Shown here piece after piece: positions 1 through 6,205 of a stretch of DNA of 7,276 bases (the stretch's first letter is position 1; each line of letters starts with the position of its first letter). The stretch is from Bacillota bacterium (GTDB lineage Bacteria; Bacillota; Clostridia; Oscillospirales; Acutalibacteraceae), in contig JAEWBE010000055.1 of assembly GCA_023391275.1 (NCBI GenBank), forward strand, positions 1 through 7,276, read 5' to 3'. The notes below the pieces were generated by a model. The model was not told where the DNA came from. It was given only the letters and a program-made list of their open reading frames with translations, and ran no database searches. The position numbers and the translations under genes are program-made.

Positions 1-1
1 C

Positions 2-775
2 GAGGAGTATTTCAGGAAACTTGGGAGCCTGGGGGAAGAACTGGTGCCCGGTGCCAAAATAGACACTTCCCGGATTCTCGGCGTAGGAATCGCGGTGCCG
101 GGACTTATCACCGAGGATCATCAGCGGGTGTTTTACGGTAAGATATTGGATTTTACCGGAACAACCTGCGACGCCTTCGCTCAGTTCATTCCTTATCCCT
201 GTGCTTTATTCAATGACGCGAACGCGGGCGGCTTTGCCGAAACATGGCTGGAACCCGATATCAAAGACGCTTTTTACATTTCGCTGAGCAACAATATCGG
301 CGGCTCCATCCTGATTAATAATCAGGTTTATACCGGGGAAGGCCCCCGCAGCGGTGAAATCGGTCACATCACCATCCTTCCCGACGGTCCCCTTTGTTAC
401 TGCGGTCAACGGGGCTGCTTTGAAACCTGTTGCTCCGCAACCATTCTGTCCGACCACACGGGCGGGAATCTGGACGAATTTTTCCGGCTTTTGAAAGAGG
501 GAAACCCCCAGTTTCAGGAGCAATGGAAGCAATACCTGCACTACCTTGCCATTGCCGTCAACAATGTTCGCATGCTGTTTGACTGCAGGGTGATTTTGGG
601 CGGCTATGTGGGCGCGTACATGGATGACTATATCGATGAATTACGGGGCCTTGCGGCAAAACGCAATACTTTTGAAAACAGTGCTGCATACCTTCAGGTT
701 TGCAAGTACAAAACGGAGGCCATCGCAGCAGGAGCCGCACTTCCTTATATTGACTCTTTTCTTAAATCCATTTAA
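2..775 (+). CDS. ROK-family sugar-responsive transcriptional regulator, 3' part (5' end outside window)
   Basis: The frame is open to the left edge, so the GTG at 44 is not the start; an N-terminal winged-helix DNA-binding domain would lie outside the window. The visible part is the ROK sugar-binding domain. It contains NDAN (from nt 212), the glycine-rich segment SNNIGGS (from nt 287), EIGH (His codon 365-367) and the zinc motif CYCGQRGC (Cys codons at 395, 401 and 416). The spacing H-x9-C-x-C-x4-C is what I recall for the E. coli Mlc zinc site. In ROK kinases the glycine-rich segment is usually GTGxG; here it is SNNIGG, closer to repressors such as Mlc, which favours a regulator over a glucokinase-type enzyme. 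The gene ends in TAA and is followed at once by an intrinsic terminator, so it is transcribed separately from the dehydrogenase downstream. It is a natural candidate to bind the operator-like repeats at 861-970. The inducer cannot be read from the sequence. Confidence 0.88.
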   Translation, partial: EEYFRKLGSLGEELVPGAKIDTSRILGVGIAVPGLITEDHQRVFYGKILDFTGTTCDAFAQFIPYPCALFNDANAGGFAETWLEPDIKDAFYISLSNNIGGSILINNQVYTGEGPRSGEIGHITILPDGPLCYCGQRGCFETCCSATILSDHTGGNLDEFFRLLKEGNPQFQEQWKQYLHYLAIAVNNVRMLFDCRVILGGYVGAYMDDYIDELRGLAAKRNTFENSAAYLQVCKYKTEAIAAGAALPYIDSFLKSI

Positions 776-787
776 TCAATCTTAGAG

Positions 788-820
788 AGTACCGCCGGGA
801 AACCGGCGGTACTTTTTGTT
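788..820 (+). terminator. Rho-independent terminator of the ROK gene
   Basis: A perfect 11-bp stem (788-798 with 803-813, arm AGTACCGCCGG) closes a GAAA tetraloop at 799-802. It is followed by TTTTGTTT. It begins 12 bp after the ROK stop codon and separates that gene from the dehydrogenase promoter. Confidence 0.95.
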
Positions 821-841
821 TGGATGTTTTCACCAACCAAT

Positions 842-856
842 CCAAATATTATTTGG
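842..856. promoter_or_regulatory. Perfect short palindrome upstream of the dehydrogenase promoter
   Basis: CCAAAT and ATTTGG are perfect inverted arms around the 3-bp centre ATT. A CACCAA at 831-836 could also pair with TTGGTG at 853-858, so an alternative fold or second site exists. It lies about 50 bp upstream of the -35 hexamer, in an AT-rich spacer with no gene. It could be an additional protein-binding site, but a 6-bp-arm palindrome in AT-rich DNA may be chance. Confidence 0.35.
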
Positions 857-860
857 TGCG

Positions 861-883
861 AATTACAAAGATGTTTTACAAAA
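861..883 (-). promoter_or_regulatory. Operator-like 23-bp element, upstream copy (inverted)
   Basis: Read on the minus strand this element has two TTTGTAA half-sites (plus-strand TTACAAA at 863-869 and 876-882) exactly 13 bp apart. It matches the element at 948-970 at 19 of 23 positions but in the opposite orientation. It sits just upstream of the -35 hexamer at 905. The pair bracketing the promoter is the arrangement expected for cooperative or looping repression. The binding protein is not identified; the ROK regulator next door is the obvious candidate. Confidence 0.6.
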
Positions 884-904
884 TAAAAAAATTCAATAAA
901 CAAA

Positions 905-932
905 TTGACATTTTAAGAGCCAAGTGTATACT
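905..932 (+). promoter_or_regulatory. Sigma-A-type promoter of the polyol dehydrogenase gene
   Basis: A consensus -35 TTGACA (905-910) and a -10 TATACT (927-932) are separated by 16 bp. Transcription would start near 939, giving a leader of about 60 nt. The downstream operator-like element at 948-970 would then fall within the first transcribed bases, a classic repression position, while the upstream copy lies before the -35. Confidence 0.8.
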
Positions 933-947
933 TATAAAGTAAATTCG

Positions 948-970
948 TTTTGTAAATCAATTTTGTAAAT
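948..970 (+). promoter_or_regulatory. Operator-like 23-bp element, downstream copy
   Basis: Two TTTGTAA half-sites at 949-955 and 962-968 are 13 bp apart, with TCAAT between them. The element is 19/23 identical to the reverse complement of 861-883; the centres of the two copies are about 86 bp apart, close to eight helical turns. It lies between the predicted start of transcription and the ribosome-binding site. A third, 16/23 match lies in the kinase leader at 6183-6205. Confidence 0.65.
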
Positions 971-1000
971 TTAGATCAATTAATGAAAGGTGAAAGATCT

Positions 1001-2074
1001 ATGAAAAAGATTCCAGAGTCTATGAAAGCGCTGGTAGCTTACGGCAACGGGGATTACCGGCTGGAAAAAAACTATCCGACTCCGGACTGCGGACCCGATG
1101 ATATTATCATTAAAACAGAGGGCTGCGGAATCTGTGCCGGAGACCTGAAATGCATGCACGGCGCATCCCGCTTCTGGGGGGACGAAAATCAGCCCAGCTG
1201 GGTAAAGCCTCCGTTTATCCCGGGGCATGAGTTCGTGGGTGTAATTGCGGATATGGGAGAGAATGTCAGGGATTTTAAATTGGGCGACCGTGTTACTGCC
1301 GACCAGATTGTTCCCTGCGGCGAATGCAAATTCTGCAAAAGCGGGCGTTACTGGATGTGCCAGCCCCATGCGACCTTCGGATTCCAGAAAGACAACAACG
1401 GCGGGATGGCCGAGTATGTGCGGTACCCCAAAACTGCCGTAATACATAAGGTTCCGAAAGATATGCCGCTGAACGACGCACTGCTGATTGAGCCATATGC
1501 CTGTTCAAAGCACTGCATAGACCGGGCACAGATTACAAATGAAGATATTGTGGTGCTTTCCGGTGCGGGCACCCTCGGCCTTGGCATGGTCACCTATGCA
1601 CGCATGAAGAACCCCAAAAAGCTGATCGTATTGGATATGGTCGACCAGCGTTTGGAGAAAGCACGGGAATTCGGTGCGGATATTGTTTGGAATCCCGGTA
1701 AAGTAAATGTTGTAAAGGAAATTATGGATTTAACCGAGGGCTATGGCTGTGATATTTATATTGAGGCGACAGGCCACCCCTCCAGTGTGACACAGGGGCT
1801 CCAGATGATCCGCAAACTGGGCCGCTTTGTGGAATTCAGCGTATTTGGCTCCGAAACTACCGTGGACTGGTCGATTATCGGCGACGGCAAAGAGTTGGAT
1901 ATTCTGGGCTCTCATCTTTCTCCGTACTGCTTCCCCTTTGTAATTGAAAATATCGGGAGCAAACTTAAAACAAATGATGTTGTTTCCCACATTTTCGAAC
2001 TGGATGAATGGGAAAAGGCTTTTGACTATGCCACCGGAAAATACGGGGATTTCAAGGTCGCCTTCAAATTCTGA
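1001..2074 (+). CDS. Zinc-dependent medium-chain polyol dehydrogenase, erythritol/L-threitol dehydrogenase-like
   Basis: The 357-residue product is a full-length MDR alcohol dehydrogenase, predicted to oxidise a polyol secondary alcohol to a ketose with NAD+ in the cytoplasm. Visible residues are catalytic zinc ligands Cys45 (GICAGD), His76 and Glu77 (GHE) and Glu164 (IEP); structural zinc cysteines 106, 109, 112 and 120; Rossmann motif GAGTLG at 188-193; and Asp212 at the end of beta-2 (VLDM), which favours NAD+ over NADP+. The extended segment around HGASRFWGDENQP resembles dehydrogenases annotated as erythritol/L-threitol dehydrogenase, but that assignment is by resemblance only. ATG 1001 is chosen over the in-frame ATG 983 because AAGGTG (987-992) sits 8 bp before it, while 983 has no ribosome-binding site. 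It has its own promoter and operator-like repeats and converges on the isomerase gene. Confidence 0.88.
   Translation: MKKIPESMKALVAYGNGDYRLEKNYPTPDCGPDDIIIKTEGCGICAGDLKCMHGASRFWGDENQPSWVKPPFIPGHEFVGVIADMGENVRDFKLGDRVTADQIVPCGECKFCKSGRYWMCQPHATFGFQKDNNGGMAEYVRYPKTAVIHKVPKDMPLNDALLIEPYACSKHCIDRAQITNEDIVVLSGAGTLGLGMVTYARMKNPKKLIVLDMVDQRLEKAREFGADIVWNPGKVNVVKEIMDLTEGYGCDIYIEATGHPSSVTQGLQMIRKLGRFVEFSVFGSETTVDWSIIGDGKELDILGSHLSPYCFPFVIENIGSKLKTNDVVSHIFELDEWEKAFDYATGKYGDFKVAFKF
1022..1036 (+). promoter_or_regulatory. Possible catabolite-responsive element (cre) inside the start of the dehydrogenase gene
   Basis: ATGAAAGCGCTGGTA fits the CcpA cre consensus WTGNAANCGNWNNCW at all but one specified position (T for C near the end). 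It lies about 85 bp downstream of the predicted transcription start, where cre sites can act as roadblocks. The same bases encode the conserved N-terminal MKALV stretch of this enzyme family, so coding constraint alone could explain the match. Confidence 0.3.
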
Positions 2075-2119
2075 AAAAGCTCTGGTGACCAATCTTTTTC
2101 AGCATCTCAAAGTCTGTAA

Positions 2120-2159
2120 AACCAGCCGGCCCGCCTTTTTCAAGGTGGGCCGGCTGGTT
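2120..2159. terminator. Strong hairpin between convergent genes, possible bidirectional terminator
   Basis: Arms 2120-2137 and 2142-2159 form an 18-bp GC-rich stem with a 4-nt loop and a single G-U pair (2133 with 2146) in the plus-strand transcript. In the minus direction the stem is followed by TTTTACAGAC, a short U run; in the plus direction it is followed by CACGTTTC, which is not a canonical U tract. It begins about 45 bp after the dehydrogenase stop. Termination for the minus cluster is the better-supported role; blocking read-through or RNA 3'-end protection is possible for the plus transcript. Confidence 0.6.
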
Positions 2160-2207
2160 CACGTTTCAGGTGATGATGGGACTTCAGGAATCGGGTGTGT
2201 GCGTTCA

Positions 2208-2241
2208 GGCTTCAGCCGAAAGCTTTGCTTTTGGCTGAGCC
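2208..2241. terminator. Second intergenic hairpin downstream of the isomerase gene
   Basis: Positions 2212-2223 pair with 2227-2238 (12 bp, one G-U in the plus transcript) around a TTT loop, and GGC 2208-2210 extends the stem to GCC 2239-2241 past a bulged T at 2211. No U tract follows in either direction, so it is not a textbook terminator. For minus-strand transcripts it lies about 45 nt after the isomerase stop and may act in tandem with the hairpin at 2120-2159 or protect the 3' end. Confidence 0.4.
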
Positions 2242-2285
2242 TCTCCCAACAAAACAAAATCCATTTCAACATTCATCGGAAAATT

Positions 2286-3770
2286 TTAATCAAACGGATT
2301 TTCGCCTTTGTAGAGCATTGTTTTCGGTTGATTAAAGCTGATATTCTCAATGCCCAGATAGTCAAACACCGTATACAGTGATTTGCCAACGTGTTCAAAC
2401 GCAACCGCTCCATGGTGCGGGTACCGTTTTGAAATCAGAACGTGGCGATAAAAACGCTTCATTTGAGGAATCGCGAAAATTCCGATTCCACCAAAAGAGC
2501 GGGTCGCGACCGGCAGCACTTCACCCTGTGCAATATAAGCATGCATCGTGGTGTCGGCAGCGCTTTGCAGGCGGAAAAATGTAATTTTGCCGGGTGCAAT
2601 GTCCCCTTCAAGCGTACCTCTTGTAAAATCAGGCGTACCGCCGTCTTCAAGAAGCCTGTTCTGAATCAGTTGATATTTTACCGCGCCTTTAGAGAGCTTG
2701 CAGAGCGGAGTATTGCCGCAATGGAATCCCATAAAGGTATCCTGCAATGTATAGTTGTACTTTCCCTTGATTTCCTGATCGAACAGATCTTTCGGAACAG
2801 AGTTATTAATATCGAGCAGGGTAACCGCATCATTTGTAACGCAGGCTCCGATATATTCGCTGAGCGCGCCGTAGATATCCACCTCACATGCAACAGGAAT
2901 TCCCTGTGCGGTAAGGCGGCTGTTCACATAACAGGGTTCAAATCCAAATTCTTTCGGGAATGCGGGCCAGCACTTATCTGCAAAAGCAACATATTGCTTT
3001 GCACCCCTGTTTTGCTCCGCCCAGTCCAAAAGGGTAAGTTCAAACTGCGCCATACGCGGTAAAAGCTCGGGATATTGGTTTCCCACACCAAGCTCCGCCG
3101 CCATGTCGTGTGCAACTTCCTGTATACGCGTATCATTCGCGTGCGCCTTATAGGCAACGAGTAAATCCAGCTCGGAATTTTCCTGAATTTCCACGCCAAG
3201 GTCATACAGGCCTTTAATCGGTGCATTGCAGGCCATAAAGTCCTGCGGCCGGGGGCCAAAGGTAATGATCTTGAGGGAGCTCAGCCCGATAATGGCACGT
3301 GCAACCGGAACAAACTCTGCAATCATTTCGGCAATTTCATCCGCTGTTCCAACCGGATACTCCGGTATTACCGCCTTCAGCTTGCGCAAGCCGAGGTTAT
3401 AGGAGCAGTTCAGCACCCCGCAAAACGCGTCACCGCGGCCATTGATTAAATCATCTCCGGTTTCCTCCGCTGCGGCAACATACATAACCGGGCCGCTGAA
3501 TTCCCCCGCGACCAGCGTTTCCGGCGTTTCGGGGCCAAAATTCCCCAGGAAAACAACAAGCGCGTTGCATCCGGCTGATTTCACTTCCGCAACCGCTTTC
3601 AGCATATCCGGCTCATTCTCCACTGTTGTCTTGCATTCATAAATCGAGCCGCCTGTCTTTAAGTAGCTTTCCACGATGGCGTTTCTGCGCTTTTCCGACA
3701 GCGAAATGACAAAACAGTCACGGCTGACTGAAATGATGCCCAACTTTACATTTGGTATATTGTTTTTCAT
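2286..3770 (-). CDS. L-fucose/L-arabinose isomerase superfamily protein (aldose-ketose isomerase)
   Basis: The 494-residue product resembles the FucI/AraA superfamily, metal-dependent cytoplasmic enzymes that interconvert aldoses and ketoses. The N-terminal half (to about 200) has the alternating Rossmann-like pattern of these enzymes; the C-terminal half carries candidate metal ligands Glu296 (ACEVD) and Asp320 (LLDIN). Their 24-residue separation equals that recalled for E. coli FucI Glu337 and Asp361. A late PHHGAV (His452/453) may supply the third ligand, and MGFHCGN (His350) is another conserved-looking site. Length is intermediate between bacterial AraA (about 500) and FucI (about 590). 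ATG 3770 is preferred to the ATG at 3815, because GGAGGA (minus strand of 3777-3782) precedes 3770 by 6 bp. It is last in the minus-strand cluster, separated by 265 bp from the DUF4867-like gene. The substrate is unknown; a rare pentose, deoxyhexose or longer aldose is possible. Confidence 0.82.
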   Translation of the reverse strand: MKNNIPNVKLGIISVSRDCFVISLSEKRRNAIVESYLKTGGSIYECKTTVENEPDMLKAVAEVKSAGCNALVVFLGNFGPETPETLVAGEFSGPVMYVAAAEETGDDLINGRGDAFCGVLNCSYNLGLRKLKAVIPEYPVGTADEIAEMIAEFVPVARAIIGLSSLKIITFGPRPQDFMACNAPIKGLYDLGVEIQENSELDLLVAYKAHANDTRIQEVAHDMAAELGVGNQYPELLPRMAQFELTLLDWAEQNRGAKQYVAFADKCWPAFPKEFGFEPCYVNSRLTAQGIPVACEVDIYGALSEYIGACVTNDAVTLLDINNSVPKDLFDQEIKGKYNYTLQDTFMGFHCGNTPLCKLSKGAVKYQLIQNRLLEDGGTPDFTRGTLEGDIAPGKITFFRLQSAADTTMHAYIAQGEVLPVATRSFGGIGIFAIPQMKRFYRHVLISKRYPHHGAVAFEHVGKSLYTVFDYLGIENISFNQPKTMLYKGENPFD

Positions 3771-4035
3771 TTTAATTCCTCCATACAGAATGATATATTT
3801 GTAACTCCACTTCACAGCACAGTAAAAATTTGATTTATTCCCGGTGCTATGCCATCGGCTCAGTTACATTTGCACTGACTGGCAGCGTTTCACTTTCGGT
3901 CGGGATCATTTATCAGCGCCTGTCTCTCCGTTGGATACGGCGGAAATCTTTTATAGGCCTCGCCCCGAATTTCGCAGAATGAATGCAGCACAAGGATTAT
4001 ATTTCGGGTTGCGGCATTCAGCTCTAACAGGCGGT
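3771..4035 (-). promoter_or_regulatory. 265-bp leader region before the isomerase gene
   Basis: This is the longest gap inside the minus cluster. Near the isomerase start, on the minus strand, TTTACT and TACAAA lie 17 bp apart and could form a weak promoter; TATATC follows directly. A plus-oriented TTTGTAA (3798-3804), the same 7-mer as the operator half-sites, overlaps this candidate -10; the wider 23-bp match is only 13/23. A weak 6-bp hairpin occurs at 3841-3858. No canonical terminator follows the DUF4867-like gene, so read-through from upstream is possible. No convincing gene is seen; one minus frame stays open but lacks a start with a ribosome-binding site. Confidence 0.35.
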
Positions 4036-4686
4036 TCAGGCAAATGTGAGTCCCTCCACCGAAATGTTTTTCCCCGTAAGGCCAACAAAGGCGCCCTGTT
4101 CACCCAAGTCCGTTTCCGGATGCGCAACCAGCCACTTGTTTTTAGCGAAAAGCAAGCGGTCTTCAAAGCGTTCCTGCTTTGTTTCCAAAGGCATGTTCGT
4201 GCCGCGCGGCAGAACAACCGCCCAGCGGAAGCCATCTTTCTTCGCGTTGCATGGCGCGTAATGCAGGGTTGTGGCATAAATTTCGATCATGGTGCCTGCA
4301 GGAACAAAAAAGGCTTCTATCATCGCAGTATCATAGCTGAAGTTATCCGGGTCAATATCCTGCTGACAGCCAAGAAGAAGAATCGCATCGGTAGCTGCCA
4401 CATTAACTTCAGAAGACCTGTGGTATTCGACCGCATTCAATAAGACATTGTTGCCATTGCAGTAACCCAGCTGAATCGGTAAACCTCCGAATTCTCTGTT
4501 GCGAAGTTCATTAAATAATTCCAGCGCTTCCAGTTTCGGCTCCGCCGGAACATAAACAACATCTTCCGGCAGCGGGGTCTCTTCCATTTTTTTGATCAAT
4601 TCAGAGCAATCGTATCCTTTGATTACCCTGCCATACTTTCTAAATTTCGGGTCACTGACATTCCAGATATTCATTTTTTTATCCAT
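4036..4686 (-). CDS. Cupin-like protein resembling the DUF4867 family
   Basis: This 216-residue protein of unproven function resembles proteins annotated DUF4867, as I recall them from clostridial sugar loci. The centre looks like a small beta-barrel (cupin-type) core: EYHRSSEVNV (88-97), then AILLLG (101-106), then a beta-rich FFVPAGTMIEIYATTLHYAP stretch (126-145). His89, Glu93, Glu135 and His142 are candidate metal ligands, by analogy with cupin isomerases and ureidoglycolate-lyase-like folds. There is no signal peptide or membrane segment, so it is cytoplasmic. The start at 4686 has a weak AGGTG close upstream; the in-frame ATG at 4674 is an alternative. It lies 95 bp after the kinase and before the isomerase, so a role in sugar or sugar-phosphate isomerisation, epimerisation or mutarotation is an inference from context only. 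Confidence 0.7.
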   Translation of the reverse strand: MDKKMNIWNVSDPKFRKYGRVIKGYDCSELIKKMEETPLPEDVVYVPAEPKLEALELFNELRNREFGGLPIQLGYCNGNNVLLNAVEYHRSSEVNVAATDAILLLGCQQDIDPDNFSYDTAMIEAFFVPAGTMIEIYATTLHYAPCNAKKDGFRWAVVLPRGTNMPLETKQERFEDRLLFAKNKWLVAHPETDLGEQGAFVGLTGKNISVEGLTFA

Positions 4687-4781
4687 CGCACCTAATCCTC
4701 AATTCAATAATTTGTGATTCAAAGCACCGTGAGCCGTGTAAATTGAAAAATGGACATAATGAAGTACTTCGCCAAATGTAT

Positions 4782-6158
4782 TCAGGCATCCGGCAGGTAG
4801 GTAATTCCTTTTTGCGCCTGCCCGATTGTTTGGAATTCCCCCGCGCACACCAAAGCATACAGTGCGGCGCCGTACGCGGCCTCCTCATCATACTGCGGTA
4901 TTTGGATAGGCAGACGAAACAAGTCGGAACATATTTTTTGCAGCAATTTATTTTTCCGCATTCCATTTCCCGAGCCGACTAAAATTGCAGGTTTTCCGGC
5001 TGTCTTCCCTTCCATCTCCGTGTACATCTCCAGCAGCTCATTTGCAATTCCCTCTAAAAATCCAACGATCACAGGCCCAGCCTTCCAGTTGGACGTCCCG
5101 ATATTCGTAATGCTTCCACGCTTATTCGGATTCTGCCTGGTACCGCAAAATTTTGTGGAAACCAGAAGATGATTCTCTTCCTTCCAGGCCAAAAAACCTG
5201 CTTCTTCCATCCGGGCGTACAGATTTCCTGCGGAATGCCGGCTGGAAAGTTCCATGACCGATTGTAAAAATTGTTCCAGCATCGCATACGCCCTTCCCCC
5301 GCACAAGGAAGCGCCAACCAATAAGTTGTAATCCTCGACACAGGGGCGAATATCCGTCCTTTGACCCGCCTTTACCACACTTTTTTTTGCCATGGCCGAA
5401 ATTTGACTTCCGGTTCCAACATTGATGAGGATGCTGTGCGTCATGTCCCTGACTGACCCTAAAAAACTTCCCTGGTTGTCCCCAATGGCGCAGGAAACTC
5501 CGACCCCCAGCACAGTCCTTCCGACAAGCCGATACCCGCACTCTACCTGCGGAAAAAATGTTTTATCCATTCCCGCTTCCGCAAGAGCCGCTAAATCAAA
5601 CGAGTCTTCTGTTATGGCATAGCAACCCAAGCTTTCTGCATTTGAGCCGTGGATAACCGGAACCTTTGTGTTGGTAAGCCGCATCGCCAGATAATCCCCA
5701 ATGGTACAGATACCGCAGGCCGCTTCCGGTACCTCTTTTTTCACAACATGGGAATAATAAGTAACATTTCCGTACCCGGTGTACAACGCGTACCCCGTTT
5801 TCTCCGCCAGTGCGTCCACATAGCAAGTTCCCTCGTCGCCGATCTGCGAGCCGCTTTCATCCTGCCAGGTGTAAAGCGGACTGACTGCAGTTCCATCTTT
5901 ATCTATGTATAAAATCCCATGCATCTGCCCGGTGATGCCAATGACCCCGATTTCACTTTCTTCGCTGCAGAACTGCGCAATAATTTCCTGAGCAATCGTC
6001 ACGATGATATTGGAATCCTGTAACCGCTCAAAGGGGCGCCCTTCCTGCAGAGCAGCTGTATTCAATTTTGTAACGGACCTGAGCAGTTGCCCTGAAGATG
6101 CGTCGATTAACACTCCGCAAATGCTGGTTGTGCCCAAATCAATGCCAATTGCCTTCAT
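4782..6158 (-). CDS. FGGY-family carbohydrate kinase, sedoheptulokinase-like
   Basis: The 458-residue product is a complete FGGY kinase that would phosphorylate a ketose or polyol with ATP. Visible motifs are the N-terminal phosphate-binding DLGTT (7-11), substrate-side GQMHG (77-81) and WQD (98-100), the catalytic-base segment GDNQG (Asp227), NVGTGSQ (246-252), and the C-terminal nucleotide-site motifs GSGNGM (395-400) and EEAAYGAAL (425-433). GQMHG is shared by xylulokinase and sedoheptulokinase. The run TWQD, then GYGNVT, then GDNQGSF followed by ILINVGTGSQIS, parallels human SHPK (TWQD, FGCAT, GDLQAS, VLNISTSVQLA) better than XylB, so sedoheptulokinase-like is preferred; substrate specificity is unproven. 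ATG 6158 is supported by AAGGAG 8 bp upstream (minus strand of 6167-6172). It lies 139 bp after the second dehydrogenase, with an operator-like element in its leader. Confidence 0.85.
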   Translation of the reverse strand: MKAIGIDLGTTSICGVLIDASSGQLLRSVTKLNTAALQEGRPFERLQDSNIIVTIAQEIIAQFCSEESEIGVIGITGQMHGILYIDKDGTAVSPLYTWQDESGSQIGDEGTCYVDALAEKTGYALYTGYGNVTYYSHVVKKEVPEAACGICTIGDYLAMRLTNTKVPVIHGSNAESLGCYAITEDSFDLAALAEAGMDKTFFPQVECGYRLVGRTVLGVGVSCAIGDNQGSFLGSVRDMTHSILINVGTGSQISAMAKKSVVKAGQRTDIRPCVEDYNLLVGASLCGGRAYAMLEQFLQSVMELSSRHSAGNLYARMEEAGFLAWKEENHLLVSTKFCGTRQNPNKRGSITNIGTSNWKAGPVIVGFLEGIANELLEMYTEMEGKTAGKPAILVGSGNGMRKNKLLQKICSDLFRLPIQIPQYDEEAAYGAALYALVCAGEFQTIGQAQKGITYLPDA

Positions 6159-6182
6159 AATTCTTTCTCCTTATTCTCCCAT

Positions 6183-6205
6183 ACATTCATAACTGAATTA
6201 CAAAT
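6183..6205 (-). promoter_or_regulatory. Operator-like 23-bp element in the kinase leader (third copy, imperfect)
   Basis: On the minus strand this matches the element at 948-970 at 16 of 23 positions, including an exact TTTGTAA half-site (plus TTACAAA 6198-6204) and the central TCA; the second half-site is degenerate. It ends about 24 nt before the kinase start codon and 10 nt before its ribosome-binding site, a position much like that of 948-970 relative to the plus-strand dehydrogenase. No good sigma-A promoter was found upstream of it in the 139-bp gap, so it may act as a roadblock or be chance. Confidence 0.4.

Noticed and set aside
44..46. GTG as the start of the ROK gene
   Set aside because: The frame is open to the left edge, there is no ribosome-binding site before it, and the ROK DNA-binding domain would be missing; the gene simply begins outside the window.
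983..985. ATG as the start of the plus-strand dehydrogenase
   Set aside because: No ribosome-binding site precedes it, whereas AAGGTG is well placed for the in-frame ATG at 1001.
3771..3815. Longer isomerase starting at 3815
   Set aside because: The GGAGG ribosome-binding site lies inside this extension and is placed for the ATG at 3770; the extra 15 residues look non-conserved.
3880..3893. cre-like TGGCAGCGTTTCAC in the isomerase leader
   Set aside because: About five of the specified consensus positions mismatch, and the opposite strand is off register by one base.
3890..4060. Minus-strand frame continuing past the DUF4867-like stop, reading RLLELNAATRNIILVLHSF
   Set aside because: It is open for some 60-70 codons and looks protein-like in part, but it has no ATG/GTG/TTG start with a ribosome-binding site, and the DUF4867-like protein already ends with a plausible C-terminus. 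A frameshift or gene remnant is not supported.
3844..4443. Plus-strand open frame of 199 codons
   Set aside because: It runs antisense over the DUF4867-like gene, has a basic, low-complexity composition with no recognisable domain, and no ribosome-binding site.
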